A stretch of DNA of 64,000 bases from Chromobotia macracanthus (lineage: Eukaryota > Chordata > Actinopteri > Cypriniformes > Botiidae). Of this stretch, positions 24,701 through 38,360 are shown in pieces. The DNA lies in assembly GCA_036877525.1 (NCBI GenBank), contig JAZGTH010000002.1:7982501-8046500 (forward strand), in the 5' to 3' direction. The first letter of the stretch is position 1; every line of letters starts with the position of its first letter. A model generated the notes under the pieces. It saw nothing but the letters and a program-made list of their open reading frames with translations. It was not told where the DNA came from and searched no databases. Both the position numbers and the translations under genes were made by a program.

Positions 24701-27530
24701 AAAGAGGCTGAAAGACAAATGGTTGTCTTCTTCACATCAAAGAGATGATTACACCTCTAAATAACTTTAAATATACTTATTGGCTACCACTGCTGTCACT
24801 CAACACTGGGGTTTCATGTTAGCAAAATTTTAGCAGTTCATTCACGTACCACGTGCACAGCAAATACCAAGTACCAAAAATATCAAAGAAAAAAATGATA
24901 TATAAAACATATTAAAAACAAATTGAATTTAAAGCTGCAACCCTAATTTTTGCTTCTCTATTGCCATATTTGCTTCAAAAATAATACAGCAAGTTAATTG
25001 GAATTATTTTCTTGACATGCATGAGTTTAATTTTGAAGCAACTGCTTTAAGATCAAGGTCCACCATCCACATCACCGACACACGTGATGTCGTGTCTTTG
25101 TTTATGAACACAACCACAGGTCTGACATTTCCTGCACAATCTGACCTGACAGCTCAAATTTTAAATCATTACCCTGGCAAACAGGGCTAAGGTGAACACT
25201 TAGAACACTGATCTGTTATGTATTTGCTTATTAACTTATTTTTGCTGCATTTTTAAACAAAATGTTACGGATTGTAGCTTTAAATAATACAATTTAGTCA
25301 TGTAAAAAATTCAGATACAAAGTAATCACTGCTTTATGTTTTTCTGGTATCTAACAGCAACATGATGTATCCAGGTAAACATTAAACAAAAACTCCAAAA
25401 GGAATCACATTTTAGGTAAAATTATAGCATATGACTATAAAGCAATTTGACAGACAACTAGCCATCTGGTAAACTAGTGCCCATTTAGATGCTGTTAGGT
25501 GAGAAAAACACTTTGAGAAAACCTCCAACCTCATGCCACAGATCTGCAGCTTTTCAGAAGATGATCAAATGCAGATGTTACTGGGGGAAGACCATCACCC
25601 ATTAGCTGCTGTTAAATTTATTTTGTCAGCTGCAAACCCTCAAAAACAAACCACTGCCTTGATCCAGTAGAAAGACAATCCAAATACACACACAGCATTT
25701 ATTTATTTATTGTTTTGTCTTGTTGCTGTCCACAATTTCATGTTAAAAGTCCACCTTTACAACTTTTCTCTTATTTTATCCTTAACTAGCACCTTCAGTA
25801 TTTCAACACCACACAACTTTTTTTGTCAGTTTAGAACTTTATATTTCTTATCAATATTTGTTTTTTTTATTTTTATGTATGCTTTGGCAGTATTGTATGT
25901 AAACAATATCATGCCATTAAAGTACAGTGTTTGGGTTTGTTTGTTTAATGTCATACAAAAAGAATGCATTAGAATTCCACAGAAAGACTAAAGTATGGTT
26001 AATGTTTTATATATGTAATTTTAGTATTGCTTTTGACGCCCCAGCTAGGCACCCTGTGTCATGCTGTGTCATATAAGAGCTGCTCCACTGCAGGGGGAAT
26101 CAGAGCAAGAAATGTCAGCTACAAAAGAGATTTATATGCTGCAACAGTGATCAATAGAGAAAGTGATCAATATTTGAGGCCTGCAAAAAACCTACCAAAA
26201 CCAAAAAATAAAATGGAGGAATAAGGAGAAGTCAAAACTGACAGAAAGCATGGAACTGAAAAGTGCATCAGAGTGGGCGTGTGAGTTTGGTGTGGAAGAA
26301 ACTATCCTTGTTCCTAGATGATGGAATGATGGAAGCTGGATTTGATGTGTGGAGTAATCGAGCATACTTCAAAGGCTCCCCCCCATTGAGCCCCTCCAAC
26401 AGCTGTCAGCTTCAGGGAAGATAATATTCTTTATAGTTCTCGTCTTGTTCTCTCTGACAGCACAGGACCTGGATAAACAAAAATGGGAAATATATATCAA
26501 GACAAAAACTCCTGCGAGAGAGTTTGAGATGAAGGCTGGAGAGAAGAAAAAACATTCATAAATTGAGTTTCTATCAGATAAGGTGGCAGACATCTTAAGA
26601 TGCCGATGAGATTGTTGCCTGGGTGTTGTTGTAAAGTCACAGCTGCTGTTTAAGAAGGAACCACATGAACACTTGTGTGTATGCGTGAGTGTTTTTTACG
26701 TAGGCCTGAAGGAGTAGCTTTACATGACAGCGTGCATTGCATGACTCGCACCATTAACTGTCATCAGATGATTTTTCTGAATAAATATGATGAAACACAC
26801 ACAGCACTGAAGGAACTCTTGTAGCTCCTCACACTCCAGCTGGTATTGCATGTGCACTGTCATCCACTCAACAAACCTCTCCATGTAGAAAACGGCCAAA
26901 GCAATTGCAGAGATTTGTAGTCCTCAAGCATGGCAGACAAAAATAACACACTTTGGTATGGTTCTCTGAGCCGAGCATCCCATAAGCAACCTGGCACGGT
27001 GCATAATTTTCGCTCCATCTGGGCCGCAATGGTGGAGCAGAGGTAGAACATGATTCGGGGAGCCAAAGGTCTGAGATCCCTTGAGCTGTGTTGTTTTGCG
27101 TTGTCTCATCCGCTGGCATCCATTTGTTCTGGTGTCACTCTGCAGAGAGGTGAACTGTCATCCTCTTGTGGTTGCTAAAGCTGAGCCTGGCTGAGGGCTT
27201 GAGAGAAAATCGATGTGATGACCCGTTCTTTGCAGCCCAGTCCTGGACTTTATGTCAGGTGTGAAAGTATATGAGGACATACCTCCTCAAGCCAAATGAG
27301 TCACCTGCAATGAGAACATGGAAGTCCTACCAGACCAACAGCCTAAATCCATGTGAATATCAACATCTGCACCATAGCTGAACAAACAGTTAGAAGATTC
27401 CACAGCAATACAACAGTTAGTCCTCTAATTTGATTGGCTAGCATATACTACTGTTTGGTAGATGTTTGTTTTTGTACAAAAAAATTACTGTCGGACGACA
27501 ACACAAACACACGGCTAGTTATAAATATCA

Positions 27531-27570
27531 AAACCTAAACCCTAAACAACAATCTAATCCTAACCCTAAC
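27531..27570. repeat. Degenerate telomere-like repeats
   Basis: Short runs of CCTAAAC and CCTAACCCTAAC, which match the C-rich strand of vertebrate telomere repeats or a degraded derivative. There are only a few units, so this is probably a fossil or chance tract and not a working telomere. Confidence 0.5.
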
Positions 27571-28923
27571 AGAAAATCTTTTTAACAATTAAAAACCTTG
27601 TTTAATGTATTTTCATAGTGTTTGTGCAAATAAGAATGTTCACAAAAAAAAAAGCTTTTGCTTACTTTTGGGTACAAATTTGTCCCCAATATATGGTTAG
27701 GAAATTTTTTTTCTGCGCCACACCTGGCCGCTTGCAAAGCTTACTGCTTTGGCTTCTTTTGTAACTATTTGTGCTAGCAAAGGAAAGCAGACACACACAT
27801 ATGACGTTATTAAATTTAAAATTTTACAAAATGATTTTCCTAATATCATCTCTGACTAAAGTGGAAGTTTTTGCAAGTTTGCTAAAGCCGATACGTAATT
27901 ATTTTTTAATAACGAAATTCCGGTTTGAATTATTAAATATTTCATGAACAAGGATAAATGTTCTGGGCTGTGTTAGCCTGTGCTGTCTCTGTTTACCAAT
28001 GTGTTTTGCTTGAGTATTCTGTTTGGACCCAGGATTAAGTGAAAGGATTGCATTACTGCAGCGTGGGTATGTGCTTTTCCCACTGAAACACCTGTGTGAA
28101 ACACCAGTGCTGTCTGACCCGCTAAGTTTCCCTGAGGCCCTCATCTCTTATCAGTAGTACACGGACTGCTGGAGGCCTTGCCTACTTCACAGCACCTCAT
28201 TTCTCACACCAGTACATCTACATCTGCATCAGAAACACACATTCATTCCCCCTCTCTTTTCTAAAGGCCTTTAGGCCATCGGCCTACTCTGACTGGACGA
28301 AAATGCATCTTTAAAATACACCCTAAACTCAGACTTTTTGATATTGTTTACTCGTCCTGGGGACATCTTGAAATGAAGGAAGTTTCACTTCCCTGTGAGC
28401 TCCAACCGGGTGGAACAACTAGCTGCTAGAAAAAAAAACTTTCCAAATTTCTTTCTATTGTCTCGGGCCTGCTTCAGAACAAATGCAAAATCAGTGTGTT
28501 TTATTTTGGCATCCATATTAACACTGTGTTCTAAAATGTATCTGCAAGTAAATTCAATTAGATTGAACTTTATTGTTATTGTGCAGAGTACAAGTACAAA
28601 GCTAATGAAAGCCTGAATTACAGTTCTTTAAACAGAACTGTAATATATCAACAGATTATGATAAAATGCAAACTCACATTTAGTCAGGTGCATGACAGAA
28701 CGAATGAGGTTCGTGTTGATTCACTAGATATACTGTATACCCACACATGTACATGCAGTGTGTATATACTGGGTTTTTAAACTTTTTTTCCACACAGAAA
28801 CACCTGGAAAACTGTGAATTACTATAAAAACTATTTATCAATCTTATGTTATACAGACTTTTATGAAACAAGATAATACTGGATCAAACCACTGGAGTAA
28901 AAAGAGTTCATTACACATGCTTT

Positions 28924-28977
28924 GACAGGTACACAAGCCAAATGTACATTGACACGTACACAAGCCAAATGTCAGTA
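28924..28977. repeat. 27-bp tandem duplication
   Basis: Two adjacent copies sharing a gtacacaagccaaatgt core and differing at a few positions. This is a local duplication in a CCSER1 intron. Confidence 0.8.
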
Positions 28978-29381
28978 AATCTGACTAAATCCGGATGATT
29001 TAAGCAGTTTATAGCTACACTCTGGAATTTGGGTTTCATTCAGTAAAGGTTAATTATCGTTTGGATGTAATAGTGATCCTCCTAATGTAAATTAGATTTC
29101 ACAACAATCAGGTTTGTAATAATTCTCAATATTCAATTACTGATTATTAAACAATATTGAATGTAGTAACAGAAATGGCTTTGTTTTCCGTCTAAAGCCC
29201 AAATTCTGTTACACAGCAGGAATGCTGTCACTGTGCCTGCTTCACTTATGCACTGGTTGTGTGTACTGTGTGAAACAGGCATTATCCATCATTATGGTAC
29301 TCCACAAGCTCAAACAACTTCAGCCAAATAAGGACAATTTTACAGAGAAGTTTTTTGCCAAGAGTAACACACACAGAGGAG

Positions 29382-29448
29382 AGGAGATGAGAGGAGAAAG
29401 AGGAGGAGAGAATGGAAGAGGAGAACAGAAGACAAAAAGGAGAGAAGG
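29382..29448. repeat. Purine-rich (GA) low-complexity tract
   Basis: About 67 bases that are mostly A and G on the plus strand, with no regular unit. Confidence 0.75.
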
Positions 29449-32400
29449 TCTGCAGTGAAGCACAGAAAAGGCAGAACTTTGTTCTTCACAGCTCTCCTGA
29501 GCAGAGCTGTCAAAGGTCACTCGCCATCAGGTGACTGAGGAGAAGGCTGGCCCTGTGGCGTGGTCTCATATCTAACTCACCTTAAGGGCTCTACAGTTGG
29601 GGCCCCTGCTGCCCTTATTAATTACCACTAAAGTACTTACTGACACAGGGTGAGGGTCAGGAGAGAAAAAAAGGAGGAAAGATAAACGGGAAAATAGGAG
29701 AAAAAGCTGGACACTGGTCCTCCTACACCTGTTGCCAGCCCCAACCCCAGTTCCCACTGCACTGACAAACACATGGCCCCACCCTAAACTCACACTATTG
29801 GTTGATGATTGGTCATGGTGGTCAGGATAATCAGACAGACAGAGCAATGTTTTAATAGCTCCACAGTGTTTATACAAATGGCTCACTTACAGTTGTCTGA
29901 GCATATTAGGCTGAAATAGGAGAAAGCATTTTAAAATTGAGTAAAATTACAATCTCCATAAAAGTGAGAAATCCAGTTTCAGTTGTTCTTACAGAGCCAT
30001 TAGACAATCAAACAGCATGAAAGACTTATAAAGACGAATATTCAACACTTAATTTAGTTTTATTCTTTTCTACAGGACAGGCAGATGAGAACAATTCATC
30101 ACAGCTGACATAAAAACATAAGACATAAGACATAAAAATCTAACTAACATGAAGCTGATGTAAAATATTGAACAAGAACATGAGTTAACAGATTCTAAAA
30201 AAAATGTGACGCATACTCTTAAGTGACCTTAACAGCAGCCTTTACTATTGGGACAGACCTTATTGTAGTCCATGGCTCTGATCCTCAAATGTGGATTATG
30301 ATTTAAAAAACAAATGTGTTTTTTCTTAAAAGTAAACCATAGCTAAAGAATAGATTACTCAGATTAATCATCATAAATGTCCTATCTCTCAGATATTTCT
30401 GCTGAGAAAAAGACCCAAAAATCTCACACGTCTCCACCAAAGGTTCAGGGAAGATCTACCAGGTCTGCAATCAAAAGTCAATATTACTGAAGACTTCAAC
30501 CTGAGCTCATTAAACTTAAAACCAGATTATTGTAGCTATGAAATCTACATTAATTTTAATTAATCGATACTCAAAAGTATTCCAACATTTGTCTCATTTG
30601 TATCTATTTCTATTTTACAGCAATATATAAACAATTTTAGCAGAAACATAAGAAGAAGGTTTACTTGAACCCAGAATATTTTATTTTTAATATCATGTGC
30701 TTTTAGATATTTTAGAAATAGATTATTTATTATTCACTTGAGACAATAAACCTGTTGTTGTCCCGTGTTCCACAGGACTGCTGAGAACAGAACCAAAAAA
30801 AAATCACCTCACATTTGTACAGGAAGAAAAAAAATGTGCCATACAGAACATGAGAGACCTTTTCATCTTAACAGCATTGTAATTTGCAGGAGAAATAGCC
30901 TCCCTTCTATTCGTACAGACTTATGTTGTTAAGTCTCTAATTTGGAGTTCAGTTTAGGACTTAATTGTAAGTCTGAGTCAAGTCTCAAGCAGGAGTAAAA
31001 TTTTCATGATTTTCTTTTTTAATTTAATCACAATCCAGTTCCAAACAATGTTGAATGCTTAATTTTTCAGCAACAGAGGGGAGCGATTCTTAGCGAGTTA
31101 GCATAAGTAAATATTGTGTAAGGGTTTAGCGAAGAGTCAAACTGCAATAAAACTACCCATATCATGTAACCATAATTGCCTGGTGACTCTGGTGTATGCA
31201 AGACTGCATTTGACTCCAGTGTTCTTAATATTAAAATGTATGGCTGGCTTGCCTCATTGCAGACGCTGCACATACAAAACAAAGACAATTTATTCTTATC
31301 AGATTTTCTTGATCTGCATATTAATTTTCCGTATTTGTCCGCGAAACATTTCAACTATGCACCTTAAGGCGGTTCTGTGTGTGCAAAGAAATTGTTCATT
31401 AATATTTATGTTTCAGCTCTTTTCATTAATGTCGCAGTAAATTGTTATATGAGATGCGGAAGGCTGTGGACCTCACAAACTGAGAAATGAAATATTCACA
31501 GCCCATATCAGAAGGAGCCCCAAGCTTATCTGCCAGGGTCCCGTCACATTTAGTGTGAAGCAGGAAAGACCCTGGCTTGGCCAGAAGTGGCCCTCGTGGC
31601 ATATAAGTGAGTCACACTTCACCCCGAGACTCTGATAGTGTATCTGATAGTATAGAGGGAGCTGGGCTCTCATGTTGCACCTGCCCTACTTTGGAATGAC
31701 TAATGAACCAGAGGTGTCCTGAATCTGTCCACTGGTTGGGGGGGAGGGGCCACGAGGTGCAGATTCGTTCCCTCAGCTGACCCTGGCCTCTCACAGCAGA
31801 GCTGTGATGGATATGTAGTCCCATTCCCGGGCACAGAGCCAGGCCAGACTTGGACACATGCTAGCACACACACAGATGCAGGTAACAGTCAGCAAGATGC
31901 TGCATCAATTAGTGATGTTGAGTCGTGGATGACCACGCACAGGAAGCCACATCTAACTATAGAACAATGCGCACAGATGCCCTTCACAATCCAACAGTTT
32001 TTTTGGAAGCCCCTGGTAGCTTTATTTCCCGTAACAGAATTCATAAAGTTGATCAAATAAAGTTGCATTCAAGGAGGAGGTTTATTTCTAATGCTGATTA
32101 TTGTCTTTATTTTTCTCTTCACCTCAGATTCCCACAGCTATAGGGTGAAAATGTTGTGGCTTTGTGCATTAAGCAGCACAGGAATTCTGGGTAAATAACA
32201 TCATCAGCTCCTCTAAGTAGGTCTACGCACTTCAACAAACAGTGCTCTGCAATGACACATCCTTCTAATGCTGTGCTGGAGGACATTGAGTAAAATACTG
32301 AAGCAATAAAACCGCACACGTTCATTCGCCTTCTTCATGTGACAGTAATGTGAACTTAAGTCTTTGTAGCCTTAAAGAATTTTTTTTTTACTTAAAACAT

Positions 32401-35400
32401 AATTAGAGAAAAGGTATATCTAATATAGGCCAGATGAACAGAAGAGGCTGAACAAAAGGAGAACAAGACTGAGGAAAAGCATAAACATTTAGGTTTCAGT
32501 GCATGTTGAAAAATCTTTTTTCGTGCGTGAAGTGATTAAACATGCTCTGTGACGGTATAGATTTAATCCATTTGTTGTGTTGTATACCTTCACATAGGTT
32601 AATCTCCTGGGTGTTAAATGATGCTCACAAAGCTGATCTTCCATATATATTTTACAAACATCTTTAATCTTTTTTTATCAAGCATCAAGCATAACTTCTG
32701 TGATAGCTCTGAGATAATGTTTTTGCTTTATTTCGATTTACCCCAAAATATTTCAATTGCTTTTTCAATTACTTCATATCATGCTTTATTGGATACAGGA
32801 TAATATTTGCTTGCAGAAAAGCTCTAATATCAGATGCAAACAGATGTCATAAGGCTTCAGACAGGAATTTGCTCTATGTGGACTAAATAAAACATTTCAA
32901 ACCTAATTTAATTTCCAATAAGTCCAACATTTGGCAAAATTGCTCTTTAATCCAATATTCCCGTAAAGAGAAAATCATGGAAAAGAATATTTTCAAAAGA
33001 AGAGTTACTACATTGCATATTCAATATGAACCCTTGACTATTCTATGATATTCAATAATAATGTTAAGCTAACAGACATTTTAGATGTCAACAAGAAGGA
33101 TGGGCCCCTGGATGGGAGTCGATGTTATATCTTTTGGCTCACTGAGAGAACTGCATTGTGCTGCGCTGTCAAAACGTCATTTATTCACTGATCTTGATCT
33201 AGTCCTTATGCCTTGGAAATTAAACACCTATGATACATCTGTGATGTATAAAACAGTGTTGCTGTGATTTTAACATGCCACCAAGGTAACATTATCTAGC
33301 TGGCTAACATAAATACTGTGTTTACAAATGCAGCAAAATATAGTTACATTAAAGTATGTATCATTTTCATCTTATATTTCTGCTAATTACATTTAATTAA
33401 AAAATAACATGAGACATTAAATTACATTTTTAAAAATAAACTGTATTATTGTTTGTGATGGGTCAATAAACCAATTCTTAAAAAAATCTGTTGAACACTG
33501 CATTTATTAATTTAAATTACACACATTTACAGCTAAACTTACATAGGCTAAGCCCAACGCATAGATAACTAGGCCATGCAAAGACAACCAGAAAATGCTC
33601 GAGGTGCTATCCACAGCTGCACATCTCTTTTTCCAGCCCAAAGTGTTGTGAGGGCTACAGACACCAACAGAAAAAGCACACGGCAATGCCTTAGACAGGT
33701 CATTTAAAGCAGATTTCTCTCAGAGAGACACAACTCGGCCACAGTTCCTCTCTGCTTCCAGCCCTGAACTGCCCCATCCTCTGGCCTCTCAGATACATGT
33801 ACGAATTTGCCATAGAGCTTCTCCTCTGCTCCTGTCTCACTGCAATCCGGGGAATAATACATTGCTAATTAATTTCTAAATCCAGCCTATTCTCAGAGAT
33901 GAGTAAATCTAAAATCTCACTTTTGATGAATGTGCCGATTGTGGTGGTTTTCAATTATAATACTCCAAAAAAATCATCATCAATGTATTTTCAGTTAATC
34001 GTAGGTACCGCACAACAATTTTGTTCTGCATTTCCGATTTGAACTACTGGGTTCTTGATTTCCTGCTATGAATAGCAGTCATTAACTGAATATTTAACAG
34101 TAAACAACAGAACGTCTGAACGTTTCCTTATTTGTTCTATAATGTTAAAAATGTTGAAATAATGAGAAATAATGTGTTTCAAACATGTTTCTGAGAAATC
34201 CTGTTGGCTGTTGCAGGGCCTTTTGGGCACTACCATCAATCTAGGTGCCAGTTCCACCTAGTTGCTAAACCTCAACAAATAAAGTTCAGTCCAAAATTAA
34301 TAAATAAACACACTGATGCACTGAGAGAAAAACTGCATGTCTGTATCAGCAGTATTTCATACATGACTGGTCTCATAAGATACTGGCAAGCTTTAAGAGC
34401 AGTATGGAGCAAGCAGCAGGTCATGTTCTATATATGGCTGGACTAGATTGCAGTTTGAGGCAGAAACAGAGCACAGACCACCGTAATCCTTTAAAGCCAA
34501 CATGTAAATGCACAGTTCCTTAAGCTAACCTTCCCAGACTAATCAAAATGCATATGGGACAGGGAAGTTGCGATATAAACGGTGTGCACCTTTCTGCATA
34601 CAATCTAAACTGCAAGAGGATCACAAAGGACTACAGAGCCTGACTGCCAAACTAGAGCAGAGCTGAAGCGGTTTTGAGATATCACAGTATGGTTAAGGTA
34701 CAGATGGCTGTGTACGGGTTTTAACAGGATGCATATGGAGACAGGTACAGCACAGCCGTTTGTTTAAAACTTTAAGATGTGCACTACATCTCTGAGCAAC
34801 AATACACTTGGGTGAGATTTGAAGGACTACAGGAGATGGAGAGGCTGGTATAAGGACTTGTTTTGTTCTTCAGACAGTGTCAATACAGTCTTGGACTACA
34901 GAGGAGTAACAACAACAGCAAATGGCTGTGTGATTTAGACCATAACCTTACCAATAAATAAATGCAGCTCACATGGGACTTGCAAAGTGATCTTGGCAAT
35001 AATGATAAAACGGCAGTCAAAATGCTGACAAAATTCATGAATAATCAGCACTAAAGCATAAGGATTGCATAAGGACAGGCACTAATAACTCCGTGAGCAA
35101 AAACTCTTTTGTTCTGCAGCACGTGTGTGATTGCACAAGTAATTTCAGGGATCATCAGTGAGGAATGTCCATACTTGATAAGTTAAGTACTTGATGTAAA
35201 GTTAAGCTCATCTTGCAGCAATTTACCCTTCACCCAAAAAAGTGAAATGCTAAAGTGATACTATATGCATTAGAGGTGAGGAAGACAAAAAGGATATTTC
35301 AAAACATTATGATGTTTTACCTTATGCTACCATATAGATATATTCATGCCAACAATCTTTATTTTTAATTTTTCATGTAAATATTTAATTAAAGTTTGTT

Positions 35401-35554
35401 AATACATACTGTGGCCTCAGGTCAATGCATGCTTAATTATTTCTATAGATAAAATTTCACACTAACTGAAAATAATTATATAAAAGATCAAAAGAAATGC
35501 AAGTAAAAGATTGTATTCTATGAGTTTTATATGTATATGTAGATTCTATATAAC

Positions 35555-35584
35555 AAAAATGCCCTGAGCAAAAATGCCCTGAGC
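35555..35584. repeat. 15-bp tandem duplication
   Basis: The unit aaaaatgccctgagc appears twice in succession. Confidence 0.85.
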
Positions 35585-36060
35585 TTATTACACATCACCC
35601 ATCTTACTGGATTATTATGAACTATTTAAAACAACCCACAAGAAATCAATTACTTCTAGGGTCATCCTTTGAATGATTTATGTGGGGGCTTCTATTTCTG
35701 CTTTTTAAAGAAATCACTTTACATAAAAAACAGAACCACTTTGTATTACAAATTCCAGTTTTACTACAGCAGCACAGACCTTTGACACTTCAACTCAAGG
35801 TTATAAAAAGTATCATCCATGAAAAGGATTTCCTCTGGAGCAGAATGGAAACCCATCCGTTACTTGCTAAGTTTTAATTTAATGATAGCAACATTCACTT
35901 TATTTGATCCAATAACATTTTCTTGATAAAATTTGAGGACAATTTTGAGTCACAAGTGAACACACAGGTGTTGAGGTGTTGATAGGCAACCTGAATTATT
36001 TTTTAAGTGAATAATTTTAACACACATACAGTGTATACAGGTTAATATACATACTGCATA

Positions 36061-36316
36061 CAGGTCAAATGTTTGGACACACCAGCTTAGTCATTATTGT
36101 AATTTTTACAATTTGCTAGCCAAAACTATGTATTGAAAATAATGTAGTGGCCAAAAAGTTTACCCAAAGAAATATGTACAGATGCTGTATGTGGAGGCAC
36201 AATTTATATTCATACATAAAATTAATTTCAAGCACATAAGCTGTTCAAGCTCATGAGAAGCTTTTAAGTTTATGAGAAGCATAAATTCAGTCTAGTGTGT
36301 CCAAATTTTTAGTCCA
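36061..36316. mobile_element. Degraded Tc1-type MITE
   Basis: The left end begins caggtcaaatgtttggacac just after a TA. The right end near 36291-36316 carries the mismatched complement, with a clear gtgtgtccaaa core. The length is about 256 bp and there is no coding capacity. This end sequence is typical of fish non-autonomous Tc1/mariner elements. The right border is approximate because that repeat has decayed. Confidence 0.6.
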
Positions 36317-37429
36317 TTTGTAAGAAAATTCTCAATTGGTCATAATGACTTAATGAGTCAGTGATTTAAATGCAGGAGAAATAGAAAGGGATCTGTATTA
36401 GTATCAAGTTAGAATCTACAAAAACTGCATCAAAACAACTTTAAAATTACCTGACAAACCCACATTATTTACAGGAAATGGGAAGCAGGAACCAATTCTG
36501 AAAAATGTAAACTCAATTGAACATAACTTGGAAATTTACAAATGAACCATGTACATGTGAGTGTATGGGCCTCCATAAACATTAACTAAGTATGCTAATT
36601 AAATTAGCGTGTTTCAACATGATATATCAACTGACACTGACATTAATATTTCATAAAATACACCCACATGCAGTAAAATAAGTTAGGTAAGATGACTGAC
36701 ACATGGTATTTGATATGTATGTATTTGATTTGGTATGTGATACCATTTGATTCTACAAACAGGCCTTCAAACTTCACTTCTGTCCAAACTCTTTTAAATA
36801 TTCATTTAAATGCACGACTGCAAGTCACTTTCCCCCTGTAAGTCAGCCATTACATCAATGCCACAGTCATATTTGTCATGCTTTCACTTGGGTTGACAAA
36901 CTCTGTCAGTCATCTTTAGTGAGGCAAATCTGAGACTACATAAGACATCATTGCATTGTTGGGAGGTGATTGCTAATTTTTTTCTACTCTAAGCACACTA
37001 TACAAACCTTCTACCCAGTATTTAATACCAAACGCCAAGTTTCTGATATCATAAATGTAATTCCATTACATGTGCCCTTGAGCTTTGACAGAGGGAGTAT
37101 CGTAAAAGTCTGGAGATCGTGAAGTACTTTAAGCAGCACTAATTTCTATGCTTTGGCGTTTTACCTGTGGAGAAGGGTACATGCGGTGGATCAATAGAGG
37201 CCAAACCTTGGCATCTCTCCATTAAAAGACTGCCAGCTAGAAGGACTCCTGGGCAACTTCCTGACTTTATGGAACAGTTGTCCCTGCATACCCTATGTGC
37301 AATGCCTATTTTTATGTGTGTGTGCCTATTTTTGAGAGGGCAGTACTCTTACTTTTGGGGCCCTTGGTGAGATAAGACATGATCATGGGAAAAATCACTT
37401 AAACACTACTCAGTTCATTACATGAGACT

Positions 37430-37500
37430 GCATAGTCCAGTGGTAGAATTTTTATACAGTGTGAAGACACCCAGGTTCAAATCCTTCAAAACATACTTCT
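37430..37500 (+). pseudogene. tRNA-Gly-like pseudogene or tRNA-derived fragment
   Basis: A box A-like segment (tagtccagtggtagaat, close to the D-arm region of tRNA-Gly) is followed about 30 bases later by a perfect B box, GGTTCAAATCC. The spacing is roughly that of a tRNA. The acceptor-stem halves do not pair convincingly and the anticodon arm is disordered, so this is more likely a decayed tRNA copy or the head of a tRNA-derived SINE than a working gene. Confidence 0.5.
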
Positions 37501-37999
37501 ATTACAACAAGAGAATGTTTGTATTTTTTCAGACTAACCTTAAACGCTAAAACCACACATAAGAAACGATAAAAAAGCAGATCTGACTTTTTTGCACCTA
37601 CCCTGCACCCACTACAAGCCACAGATATAGCAGAAATAAATGTAAGTGTGATTTGCAGCTTATTGACATTTTTTCAGTAAGAGCGTTGGAGGCACAGTGC
37701 ATAAATATGTATATGTGAGTCTTCCTCGATTGCACCCGTATCCCCCACAAAACTGAGTTTTAAATGACTGCCTGATGTCCCCTCTGCTGGATATTCACAT
37801 ATCTTGTTTTTCTATCCGTCATGTTTAACTGCTGTGCTAACTGTACGGCCTCTGATTTAAATTCTTTTGTGACTATTTCGAACAAGTGTGTCTGTGCCGC
37901 CACAATGAAAAATCTTATAAGAAAATTTCCAAAACACCCCATGAAGCATTTCAAATAAAAAGGCGGGAAACGGAGCCAGCCGTAAATCTGCAAGTGTGG

Positions 38000-38170
38000 A
38001 TTTGAATCAAGCCAGGAATCAACAAGCCCCCAGCAGAGACGATTAGGACAGTGCTGATAAGATTAGCACGCATGTAATTTCATATGCAGCTCCGCAGCAA
38101 TTAAGACATTTGCGTATGATTATTTGCTGATGCAATTTAAAAGCTCTGCGGTTTCCCTTAATTAGCCAAG
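38000..38170. promoter_or_regulatory. Possible conserved non-coding element
   Basis: A unique, balanced-composition stretch with clustered homeodomain-like TAATTA/CTAATTA and octamer-like motifs, next to the long AG tract. This texture is common in conserved enhancers near developmental or neuronal genes. It is a visual judgement only and no conservation data were used. Confidence 0.2.
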
Positions 38171-38223
38171 GTGAGAATTGGTGAGAAAAAGCAGCCTGCC
38201 TTTGATTAGAGACAGAGCTGTTC

Positions 38224-38360
<137 letters not shown>

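Noticed and set aside
37160..37230. Possible minus-strand exon with donor CCACAG|GTAAAA, considered as the missing CCSER1 exon
   Set aside because: None of the candidate acceptors gives an open frame with the needed phase and similarity to CCSER1.
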